Under the pieces are notes generated by a model. The model did not search any database and was not told the origin of the DNA. It saw only the letters and a program-made list of their open reading frames with translations. DNA of 64,000 nt from Sitta carolinensis. Taxonomy: Eukaryota; Chordata; Aves; Passeriformes; Sittidae. Positions 48,160 to 58,060 of this stretch are shown here, piece after piece. A program made the position numbers and the translations under genes. Within the stretch, counting starts at the first letter, position 1, and each line of letters opens with the position of its first letter. The stretch is from contig CM063284.1 of NCBI GenBank assembly GCA_032173965.1, positions 116,596,410-116,660,409 of the forward strand. Direction: 5' to 3'.

Positions 48160-48370
48160 GAAAGAGAGGGACCCTTAATGAAATGGGCTTGCTGAGAATT
48201 ATGAATCTGTGAGCCTATGTCGTGTAGTGATTAATGATGAACCACTGTTTTAACTTCGGATCAAATAATGGGTTGCCTCTGAAAAGCTTCATTAATCACT
48301 GTTAGAAATAGGCCTGCCAATTCATTACTTCAGGGCAGACATGAGCTGAACAGTTCAGCAAATTTCAGGA
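48160..48370. promoter_or_regulatory. Candidate enhancer with paired inverted TGATTAAT sites
   Basis: AGTGATTAATGA at 48226-48237 and its exact reverse complement TCATTAATCACT at 48289-48300 form a perfect 12-base inverted repeat 51 bases apart. Each arm contains a homeodomain-type TGATTAAT word. Surrounding sequence is non-repetitive and has further site-like words (CCAATTCATTA near 48320). The arrangement suggests a bound regulatory element, though function is inferred. Confidence 0.35.
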
Positions 48371-50862
48371 TTGAGTGACTCTAGGCAGGGGATGGTTAAA
48401 AAGAAAGTAGGGGTCTAATCTGAGTTTCAGTGCATTGGGATTTATGAGTGAAGAATATCCTCTCATTGGCAGTTTGCTTTTCTTCCCCTCCTCTCCCACA
48501 AAATCACTGATTGTGATCTAGGCACAGTGGACAGAAAACACATGGCATTCAGGGCCATGTCTGGGCTGGATTCTTCTCCCAGGTACCCAGATGTGACTCT
48601 GATCCAGATCACTAGAAATCATATTGCATGTCTCAGGGCACAGCCTGGCTGTCCTCAGCTGCTGTTTTTCACTTTGAAGCTTTCATCTGAGACTAATGCT
48701 GCCTACTGAAGGGCAGAACATCGACAAGAAACATATTTGCCCCCCCTTTTAAGAAAGTGCTGTCAATAGTAAGAAGCTTCTGTGCTTTTGATGTGATTCA
48801 AGATTTTTAAGCCACCTGGGATCTATTTTAATTGCTGTCCCAGGAAAGTAAGGACTAGGAAACGGACAAAAGTACAGCTGATGCTCCCTGCTTGGGAATA
48901 GATCAATGCTTTTTCTTTAAAGTAACATCCAAATATCGGCTAAAAAGTGCACTGTGCCTCCCTGCTATTTACACCTAGCCAGTCTGGACAGGGAAGGAGA
49001 AAGAAATGGAAATTAGGGGCAGAATAAATTTATTAGACTTTTTTGTTTTGCTCCCAAAACATTTGTTTTGCTCAAAACAAAACCCCCTTGAAAATATAGT
49101 GAGAGCTACCTGAGTTCTTTTGGGTAAAAATCTTTCCTTCGCTCCTTTCAAAAAGGAAATGGCAAATTACTTGCCCTGCCCTCACCTCTACCCTCAAAGC
49201 CTAAATGTGCTTTTGCTTTTTCTTTAGTCACTCCAACATTTACAAATTTACTTCAGCTATGATTTACTATAAATTTCTCAAAGTTCGAACTCAGCCATTT
49301 TTCAGTTTCTTCTTTTTGAAACATTCACCCCAAATGATCATTTGCATTGTTTTAGTTTCCTGAAAATAGGAGTACTTTTATTCAGGATTGACCCAACTTC
49401 CTTGAAACAAACAAAAAAGTCATTTATTCGCACAGCTGGAGATAGAGAGGAAAAAAACATCTGGATATGAGGAGAGAAAATGTGCATTGGAAGGGGAAAA
49501 AAACAGTAAAAGGACAAAAGGTTATAAGCAGAAAAAGAGAAAGGATTGATATGGGGGTTGCAGTGTGTATCCAGGGATTATGTGAAGAGGGCTATAGAAA
49601 GTGGGCCTTGAAAGAGAAATTTAAATGTGGTGATGGAAAGGAGGAGGGAAAAACTAAGATGAAACCAGAAAAAAGATAGGGGGGAAATGAAATGGAATAA
49701 AATAAACAAAGGAAAGTAGAAATAATGACAAAATCTTACATTTGAAGGGAACAAAAGAGTGACTAAAAATAAAATGTAGTCTAAGAAAAACAAAGTTAAG
49801 AAAACTGATGAGAGCAAGAGATATGCTGAAAAGGACCTACAAATTGAAAAATCCAGGAGAAATTAATTGATTTATGGCAGAAAAGGAAAACGACATCTTT
49901 TTTGAATCTTGACCACTTGTCTCCCAGCCCCAGCTGCACTGAACAAGCCAGCACAGCAGCCCTTAGCCCCCAAGACTGCAGTGCCCTCACTGCCCAAATC
50001 CACGAAATCCATGTGTGGGACACAAAAAGGCTAGGGGAGAGCAGGAAGTAACATGTCAGCACCTGGGACCTGTGTTAATTCGGTGAATCAGCACCTTGGC
50101 TTCTACCAGCTCATTGTTTCCAGATGGTGCCTGAGCTGAGCCGGTATTTAAGGCATTTAAGGTCGCCTTCCTTAAGATTCTCAGGGGGTAGGAATCCCAC
50201 CTCTCAAGTATGCAGAGCTCAGTGACAAACTCTTTGGCATGTTGCTGCACTGCCAACTGCTTTGAAAAGCTGAGATGGCCACTGAGCAAAAGGGTCTTGT
50301 TTTTATTAACTCCCCAACATCTCCCCTGTGATGTGGGGAAGGAAGGGCGCCGGTTTGTGCTGGGCTCCGCCGCCCTTGCAGGAGGGAGATGAGTCCTGGG
50401 TTTGCTCACCAGCCCCTCGTGAGAAAGGTCTGAGTTCTCCATTCTCTGGTGTTAACCCCGTCTTGAACCTGCAGGACAAGGCTGGGGGCTGAGCCAGCCT
50501 TCCCTCCTCGTCCACCCTGGGGTGCAGGCAGCTAAGAAGCCATAGTCTAGGGCATGTGGAGGTGGTGGGATTTCATACCTGCCATCTGAGCTCCTGGTTG
50601 AGGTGGCAGCTGGGCACTCTCAAAGGAATTGGCTTCAGGACATTGCTGTGTGTCTCCCCAGGATGTGGGAAGAACCTAGGTGAACAGCTTATCATTTTGA
50701 ACTGACTCTGAGCACACAGAAATGAGTCAGGGGCTACTCCAAAACCTGGTCTCTGCCCCGTGGTCTGAAGTTGCATGTATGGCAGCAACTATTTCAGCAG
50801 CTTTTAATATTTCTCCCTCCACCATCAAAAAACATTTGTTCTGCTTGGCTGAAATTGTGAAA
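48371..50862. other. Unannotated noncoding stretch
   Basis: About 2.5 kb. Purine-rich at 49440-49830, where plus-strand frames are lysine-rich by composition. GC-richer at 50300-50530. No gene recognised: the 128-codon minus-strand frame at 50056-50442 has no domain. Confidence 0.45.
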
Positions 50863-50940
50863 CCTTTTTATTTATTTATTTACATTTTTTTAATATATTT
50901 TTTAATTTATTTTTTATTTTTTAATTTATTTTTTATTTTC
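50863..50940. repeat. T-rich low-complexity tract
   Basis: TTTATTTA units followed by TTTTTAATTTATT units, about 78 bases with almost no G or C. Confidence 0.9.
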
Positions 50941-51805
50941 AGATTTGCTTTATGATTGCTTCTGGACAGAAAACTTTGAAAGCTTGAAAGGAAAATCAGA
51001 TTTTAGGTGATATGAAACAGAGTCTTGGAAGTAATAAGCACTGCTTCATAATGGTGTGACTTCTTCCAGTTGGCTTACTGTAAATAACCCAAGTGACCAG
51101 TGTTGTCTTTCAGTGTCAGTTCCCAGCTCTGCAGAATATAATACCATGGTATCATTAAAATATCAGATAGATAAATTAAACCAATGATCTGTCTCTTCTC
51201 TCATATTGTTTTAGTTTCACTATTAGGAATTGGTTATAGCTCTGCCCCCAACAAAGGCTTTTGTTATTGATTTCAGTGTATCCCAAATTGTTCACAGATT
51301 TTTAAGGTAATACTATTTTCTTGTACTGTCTCAGATATAGGATAATCAGGTAGAGGTCTAAATTCTTGAAGTTATTAAGGGCAATATGATCTCAAAGGCA
51401 ACGAGAATCCTATATTTAGCCCTTAGCATTTAAAGTTTAGTCAAACATGAATAATTTCGATTTCCAGACAAAGACTGGATCACTAACATAATTCAACAAT
51501 CTGTTTTTTTAGAGAAGAAATATATTTTAACCAAAGAATTTGGTAATTTTTCCTTGAAATGTGTGTTACAATTAAAGATTTTGGTCATATGCATTAATGC
51601 ATACATGATCAGATTTCTCCAGTTGTAATGGTCAAACTGTCAAAAAATATTGACTTGCTGACAGAGGCATGTATTTCCATGATATTCAGACTTCCAAAGT
51701 GTAGCCCATGTCTCCATTGTCTTTTAAGGACAGCATCTGGGAAATCTTCAGTTAGCACACACAGTCAATAACAGAAATGTGGAAATGTGCTATAACCCTT
51801 TCATT
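50941..51805. other. Unannotated stretch
   Basis: AT-rich unique sequence with no recognised element. Confidence 0.5.
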
Positions 51806-52480
51806 TGTGTTAGGTTTGCTTGGCAAGGGGGCAAGTTTGCTTGGGGGGCAGGAGGGGCATTTCAAGGGTGGCTTCCATGAGAAGCTGCTGGAAGCTTCCC
51901 CCATGTCTGGCAGAGTCAATGGTGGCTGGATCCAAGATCCATCAGTGGTCCAGATTGAGCCCACGGGTAATGGTTGAAGAATCTCTGGGATAATGAATTT
52001 CAGAATGGCAGAAAAAAACTGGTGTGCATCAGCAGCCAGAGAGAGGAGTGAGAAAATGTCAAACAGCTCTGCAGACCCCCAGGAAGAGTGAAGAAGGAGG
52101 AGGTGCTCCAAGCACTGGAGCAGACATTCCCCTGAAGTCCATGGTGAAGACCATGTTGAGGCAGGATGTGCCCCTGCAGTCCATGGTCCATGGTGGAGCA
52201 GATTTCTGCCTGCAGCCTGTGGAGCACCCTATGCCAGAGTGGGTGGATGTTCTTGAAGGAGGCTGTGACCCTGTGGGAAGCCCACGCTGGAGCAGGCTCC
52301 TGGCAGGAGCTGTGATCCCACCAAGAGGAGCCCACACTGGAGCTGGTGCAGAGGGTGCATAGGTGCTGCGTCCCCCATTTCTCCTCAGCTTCTCCTTGGG
52401 GTGGGACCAGGAGGAAGCACAGCATGTCCCCCCACCAGCTGCTGTGTCCTGCAGGTACAAACTAGCTCCACACGGAGCAG
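51806..52480 (+). mobile_element. Second-type LTR of an avian endogenous retrovirus
   Basis: Begins TGTGTTAGGTTTGCTTGGC, the typical start of a long LTR found in songbird genomes. It continues in order with 'ggtggcttccatgagaagctg', 'ctggaagcttcccc', 'cagccagagagaggagtgag', 'gaagaaggaggaggtgctcc', 'gaagaccatgttgaggcagg' and 'ctggagcaggctcctggcag'. The last blocks belong to the run of similar GGAGCAGG-containing units seen in this LTR type. The downstream part is missing or unrecognisable and no internal retroviral sequence follows, so it is a truncated or solo LTR. It is unrelated to the LTR at 45765. The right boundary is approximate. Confidence 0.7.
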
Positions 52481-52645
52481 AGAGACCTTGGCTGGCAGCT
52501 GCCCTGCAGTGCTCTGCTCCAGGTGAAAGGTGTGCCCACAGGGAGGCTTCAGGGGCACAAGCAGGTGTTAGACAGCATCATCCTTACAAGAATTCCAGGT
52601 GTTGATGGCTCTGATCACCCTGATGTGATGTATCATTCATTGTGT
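52481..52645. other. Uncertain continuation of the LTR region
   Basis: GC-richer sequence that may be the remaining end of the LTR or flanking DNA. I cannot decide. Confidence 0.4.
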
Positions 52646-52699
52646 GTTTTTTTTTGGTGTTTTTTGTTTTTGGGGTTTTTTTTTGGTTTTTTTTTTAGG
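52646..52699. repeat. T/G low-complexity tract
   Basis: Runs of T separated by G doublets and quadruplets. It is a simple repeat. Confidence 0.85.
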
Positions 52700-53239
52700 T
52701 GGAAGAGACTCTGCAGTGCTACAGTGTAATACATGAAACATTTATATGACTGAGATCATACAACGAAATTTTGAAAATACATAACACACAATTTCTGCCT
52801 GTTGCTGTATACAGATGACTGAGCAATACTAGAGCAGACTGGGGAGAGAGCTGGGTGCTTTCAGACCAGAGGCCTGTGGGTTGTTTACTTAGTACCTACA
52901 GAAACCACCCAAGGGATATCTCACCTACCCTCACCCTTGAGCGTTTGTGAACATGCAACTGTGATGCTGTAGCACCAGAGCACACAGCTTTAACAAATAG
53001 AGTAAAAGATATCCATTTACCTAAGGCTGACATTGTTACTGGAACAAAGAGGATACTTATTAGTGCTTGGAATATAAAAAGAAAAATGAACAGTCTACAA
53101 CAACCTACATTAATCATTAGGTGATCATATCAAACACATCTCATTTGCTTTGCTGTGGGACACCAGGCCTTACATATAAGTGAGAGCAGTTACATATGGT
53201 GACTTTAGCAATATTTTGACATTGATTCTCATATCATTT
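52700..53239. other. Unannotated stretch
   Basis: No gene or repeat recognised before the start of the old CR1. Confidence 0.45.
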
Positions 53240-53520
53240 TAATAAAACAAGATTTTCAGGTAAGTAATATCAAGTAGATACAACATTGCCCAGAAATCAC
53301 AGTATTTACGATATAGTTAGTTTAGAGAGCAATTCCCTGGCAAAATCCAGGTTAGTTCTGCAAGGGTTTGGTACTAGTCAATACTTTCCTTAATAGTTTG
53401 GGTGATCCATAAGGAATAATATATTTTTTAAGCTTTCAGATAATGTTATGCTGAGAAGTACTTGGGGAAGAAAGAACATGACTGCAAAACTTAATAGTTT
53501 GGAAAAAGAGGTAAAAATGG
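53240..53520 (+). repeat. Ancient CR1 LINE, upstream part
   Basis: The plus strand resembles the end of the CR1 reverse-transcriptase region in old amniote CR1: a 'tctgcaagggtttggtactag' segment, then a 'cttaatagtttgggtgatcc' segment, then an 'agctttcagataatgttatgctgag' segment with frames broken. These parallel the conserved catalytic-domain end and the following segment. It continues after the younger insertion. Confidence 0.55.
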
Positions 53521-53870
53521 AATTGCAGAATCAGAGAATTAGATTAGTTGGAAGTGACCCATAAGGATCAGCAAGTCCAACTCCTGGTCCTGCACAGCAC
53601 CATCCCCAAGACTTACAACATATGCTTGAAAGCACTGTCTAGATGCTTCTTGAGCTTTGGCAGGCTTGGAGCTTTGACCACTTATCTGGGTAGCCTGTTC
53701 CAGTGCCCAGTCACCCTCTGGGTGAAGAACCTTTTTCAAATATCCAGCCTAAACCTCCCCTGACACAACTTCAGGCCATTTCCTTGAGTCCTGTCACTCT
53801 GCACCATGGAGATCAGGGCCTGCTCCTCCTCTTCCCCTCATGGGAGGGTTGTAGGCTGAGATAAGGTCAA
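53521..53870 (-). repeat. Younger CR1 LINE inserted in an older CR1
   Basis: The plus strand is the reverse complement of a common bird CR1 3' end: 'gtccaactcctggtcctgcaca', 'ttgagctttggcaggcttgg', 'gcctgttccagtgcccagtcaccctctgggtgaagaacc', 'cctgacacaacttcaggcc' and 'gtaggctgagataaggtc'. It is less diverged than the sequence on both sides, which belongs to an older plus-strand CR1. The 3' end is at the left and the 5' end is truncated at about 53870. Confidence 0.93.
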
Positions 53871-54470
53871 TAAAAACAATAGAAAAAGGAAGTGTGAAAT
53901 ACTGCAGTTAGAGTGAAGTAATTTAAAAGATGCATAGACCAAGATTAGGTACCTTCACCTTGATTGGTTAAGAATCACTTCTCCAGAATAATGCCGGAGA
54001 TTTCTGAGATGACCATGATTCAACACTGGTGTGTTATCCCAGAAAAGAAAAGTACACACAGAAAACTAAAGAGAAATCTGCAGGATGTAGGATCTATGAT
54101 TTTTATTTGTACTGAGACTTCAGTTGGAGCTCTGTGTCCAGATTCAAGAATCACACTCCAAGGGAGATCTCGGCTAACTGGGGAAATCTTAGAGAAGAGT
54201 GACAAGGATGGTGAGAAGTCTGTGAGATGTGGAAGGCAAGGTGATGTGAAAAGGATAACCAAAAGAAGAGGAGGTGATTAGAAGTGGGAAAGAAAACAGA
54301 CAGGACATTATTACAAATTTTGAAAAATGTGTGCAAAAAAGAAAAAGAAAGTCTGTTCTTCATTCAAAGGAAGGTTAGAGAGGAGTGTCTTAATGTAGTA
54401 ATGAAGCTTCAGGTTAGATTTCACGGAAATTCTTATTTTGCTGAGGCCCAAGAGTCTTATACAAACAGGT
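53871..54470 (+). repeat. Ancient CR1 LINE, downstream part
   Basis: Continuation of the older element: a 'gtgaaatactgcagtta' segment, a 'caacactggtgtgttatccca' segment, a 'ttggagctctgtgtccag' segment, a 'gagaagagtgacaaggatgg' segment and a 'caggttagatttcac' segment, in the order expected from old amniote CR1. Heavily mutated. The 105-codon frame at 53964-54281 lies entirely within it and is not a gene. A GTAAGG donor-like site at 54470 is at its right edge. Confidence 0.55.
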
Positions 54471-54539
54471 AAGGTGGACATCTGTCAGATATGTCAGCAC
54501 TGGCTGAGTGCTTGATCCAGTTTTGAGGCAGAGCAGTAG
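54471..54539. other. Short spacer
   Basis: Sixty-nine bases between the CR1 relic and the next block. Nothing recognised. Confidence 0.4.
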
Positions 54540-55160
54540 GTCCTCAAGATGCTTTCCAAATTAATTTGATTTTATTTGCTTGTGGTTCTGCATTTCAAAA
54601 TCAACCACCAGCAAAGACCTTCTCAGTGAATTGTTATGAACCTGTCAGTAATTATTACTACTTTTACTGAGCCATGAAAAATAATTTCCTCTTTAATTTC
54701 AAAAAGCAAATGAGCGTAAAGATAATTTTTGCTTTTATTATGTATCATGACTTGTTGATGAACACTACCGGCTAAATATAAGCTTGACCCATCCAAAAAT
54801 GCAGAAATAATATTTACACACAGCTTTAGAGTGAGATATTTTGATCAGCCTCTATGTGCAGTCCTCTGTGATTAGGGTCAATGCATTCAGGTACACAGAG
54901 CATTTAGCTCCTGCTGACTATACAAAAGAAAATTGGAATCAGATACCATTAAATTGAGTAGACAAAATTATTTTTAAAGTAGAATAACAGATAAATGAGA
55001 TTTTAATAGCATAACGTTGCATTTCAGCATCAGCTGGAGTAATTTCCTGCATTCAGATGCAAATATTCAAATAAAGAAATTGAAAATGTCTTCATTTTAA
55101 ATATAAGCCCTTGAGATCAAGTGCATAATATAGGAGATATTTATGTCCAATGAAATCTTT
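54540..55160. promoter_or_regulatory. Candidate conserved noncoding block
   Basis: About 600 bases of AT-rich, non-repetitive sequence with evenly mixed short words, for example AATTAATTTG, AACCACCAGC, GTAATTATTAC, TTGATCAGCC and ATTCAAATAAAG. It lacks the simple repeats and mobile-element traces common nearby. This is the texture of amniote conserved noncoding elements, but the call is impressionistic. Confidence 0.25.
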
Positions 55161-56395
55161 AGGAAGGCATTGAGGATTATCAATTTGGAAGACCTCCTGG
55201 AGAAGAACTGCTCCAAGTATTGCTCTCAGTTGTTTCCTGGTCTGTTTTTTTGTATACGTTTCTAGTCCTCAAGCATCGAGTTGAGCATAGGGATCAAAGT
55301 TGCATCCCATTTTTTGAGGAAGTTTCCATCTTGTCTCTTGCCTGAAACTTCTCTCCTCTAGCCCTGGGCTCACAGGGTGTTCATCCAATTTCTCTTCCAC
55401 ATCCTCCCAGGTGTCGATATTGTCCTTAGTTATCCAGCACACTCTGACAACAGTGTTCTCGTTACTTTAAATTACTCTTTGCAGATAAAATTTCTCAAGA
55501 TCTAGTAAAGTCTCCAACTGGAAATTGGGTAAGGAGCTGGCCTGCTACCATTTTCCATTTCTAGACCTTGCTACTATAAACACTAAACTGTTATAATGAA
55601 GAATTAGGACACAGCTGTGACAAGGATATGTTATTTACATAGCCATTAGTTAACACTTTAGAAGTTTTCTTCTTTCTTACCCTTAACTTACCCTTCCATT
55701 AAATTGCAATTACAAAAGCAGAAGCCTGTAGTAGCATCATGTTTAAACAGGCAAGCCCCAAAAGTGAGGTTGCAGACATGGTTTTTAATTGCAGCTCTTC
55801 AGTTTGATCCACAGTAAAGGAGATACCAGAAGAGAATTGAAAGAAAAAATTGTTTTCCAGTCTCAAGGTTGTTTTTGTAAAAAAGGAAAACACCTACTTT
55901 GGAATTTCTGAGGCTCAATTCTATGTTGAAAGCAAGGTTTAACCAACCATTTCCTGTTTCAGTGTTGCTCTGCAAGTCTTTGATTAATTGATTCAGCCTT
56001 CTCCTTACTCAGGTGACAAATGAATGAAGGGATGGCCACTTAAACCAAGGGATGGGGAGAAAGATAATTCTTTCTGAGAAACTGAAATGAAAGACCAATT
56101 TTACAGTCAAAAGACAAGCAAGGTTATAAGTTAGGAACAGATCATTGCACAAATGTTCTTTGACAATTTTTAGTGTTTGGATTGCAATTCTACTTTTATG
56201 CTATCATTAGTGACCAAAATGAAAAAAAAAAAATATGGTATTTTCTTTTTTTGGAAAAAGCTATAATGATCCATGTTTCCTTACGAAGAAAGAATATCCA
56301 AAGAGAATATCCAAAAATAAAACAGAACACTCAAAGGCAACATCAAAGGACAATCATGTTAATTGGAGGTCAAATCCTGAAGCACTAAATCCATT
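55161..56395. other. Unannotated stretch
   Basis: No gene or named repeat. A small direct duplication of an AGAATATCCAAA word occurs at about 56289-56315. Confidence 0.5.
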
Positions 56396-56442
56396 AAAAA
56401 AAAAAAAACCAAAAAAACCAAAAAAAAAAAAAAAAAAAAAAA
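56396..56442. repeat. A-rich tract with CC interruptions
   Basis: About 47 bases of A broken by two CC doublets. No retrocopied gene is visible upstream. Confidence 0.92.
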
Positions 56443-57103
56443 CATTGCCTAATGTGTAACCACTAGATACTAGATTAGAAGAGTTTTGCATGAATCCTCA
56501 ATTTTTCTTGCACCTCTGGATAACCATGGCAGCAAAGGTGCAGAGATCATGGATCCCACTCCTCACTGGATGCTCAAGGGAGATGAGGATTTCAGTTTCC
56601 CAAGCAAAGGAAGGGATTGAGTCTGGCTCCACAAGAGGTACCTACAGAATCTGTGTCAAATGTTCTGAGTCATATCTTCTGAAAGAGTCAAGGTGCCTTC
56701 CTCAGAAGGGAAATGTGAGACAACACACTCAAAACTGTGTTCAAGTGGAGGTGTCAAAATTCTTCTGGGTCAAAATCTGCAGTCCTTGATCAGGCTTCAC
56801 CTGAGTCTGTGAATTCACAGTGAAACATCAGGAGTTGTTTTTCAGATGTTGAAAGGCAGTTTGTGTATTTGCAGAAAAAAAAAAAAAAAGGCATGAATCA
56901 TACTGAGAATGGAACATGGAAAATGCCTGATATTCCGAATGAATCTATACAGAGTTTTGTCTAGTTTTGCCAAAGAGGAACCGCTAACCTGGAATAAATC
57001 TTGTTATTTTGAATGTTTGAACTATTGCATGAATGGAAAGGCCAGTTTAAACATTAAGCCCAGTCAGTTGAATAAGGCTGTTCTGTTAGGAATAGGAAAG
57101 GTT
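56443..57103. other. Unannotated stretch
   Basis: Contains a 15-base A run at 56875-56889 and short frames without domains. Confidence 0.5.
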
Positions 57104-57365
57104 TTCATGGAACCATTGAGAGGTTTGGGTTGGAAGGGACCTTAAAGTATAACTAATTCCAGAACTCCTGACATGTGCAGGAGCCCCTTTCCCTAGACCA
57201 AGTTGCTCAAAGCACTATCCAACCTGGCCTTGAACACTTCCAGGGACGGGGCAGCCATGGCTTCTCTGTGCAACCTGTTCCGATGTCTCGCCACCCTCCA
57301 AACTAAGATTTTCTTCCTAAGACTCGATCTAAACCTCCTTTCAGTTTAAATGCATGCATTCCACC
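57104..57365 (-). repeat. CR1 LINE fragment, 3' end
   Basis: The plus strand reads as the reverse complement of a bird CR1 3' end: 'ggtttgggttggaagggacc', 'ccctagaccaagttgctcaaag', 'ccaacctggccttgaacacttccaggga', 'caacctgttccgatg', 'ttcttcctaagac' and 'cctcctttcagttt'. Well preserved, short and 5'-truncated. Confidence 0.95.
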
Positions 57366-57719
57366 TTTTCAAAAGTTATACTGTTATACTGGAGTAACTG
57401 GAAAAGTCTAGAGGCTGTGATAACACAGCAGTTGACACAGATGACCAAATCATTGATCAAATACAGCAAGCATAGCTCTCAAAATTAAAACTAAGGGTAA
57501 AATAGTGTACTTTGAGTAGGAATGGAAGTGAGTGTTAGAAGGGACGACCAGGCTCACAACAGAGCTCAAGCCCTGTTTCCCTAACTGTGCGTGTCACAGA
57601 GCACATGGGATGATGGCTTTTTGATCCACGACCGAGGAGCACAGCAATGATGAAGAGCTGAATTTGGAGCTGTGCTTCTGCACCTCAGAGGATGCCTCTG
57701 AAAATGAGTTCATCACTTC
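57366..57719. other. Unannotated stretch
   Basis: Ordinary sequence between a CR1 and the CpG island. Confidence 0.5.
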
Positions 57720-58060
57720 TTCGCATGGGGGAACAAACGTTGTAGAAAAACGTGGACCGATTCACGAAAGAAAAACATCGCTGCGTTAATGTAATATGAG
57801 AGGCTTGAAAATGAGAGAACGGGAAACGTCGCGCCTCGGAAAAGTACCAGCAGAGGTCAGCACAGCCGGGAGAATGGAGCAGCCGCCGCCGGGATGCTGC
57901 AGCTGCTGCCGCCGGGATGGTGCGGGGCCGGGGCGCGGCCCCGCCCGCTAAGAATTGAGGTTACTTGCCGCCGAGTGCGTGAACGGCACACTCCATCCTC
58001 CGTTCTGGGACAAGACAGCAGCAGATACTGGTGTTTTCTTAATTCTGACCTCGTACGTGC
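57720..58060. promoter_or_regulatory. Isolated CpG island
   Basis: About 31 CpG sites in 340 bases, densest at 57820-57980, with a GC-box-like CCCCGCCC word near 57940. The flanks are CpG-poor, so the island is sharply bounded. In birds this usually marks an active promoter. Candidate donor-like GTAGGT lies at 58074 on the plus strand. No recognisable first coding exon: frames of 69-70 codons on both strands are featureless. It could be an alternative promoter, a noncoding-RNA promoter or a distal CpG island. Confidence 0.6.

Noticed and set aside
52024..52460. Frames of 112-141 codons on both strands
   Set aside because: They translate an LTR and are not retroviral or host genes.
53964..54281. 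105-codon plus-strand frame
   Set aside because: Lies wholly inside the ancient CR1 relic.
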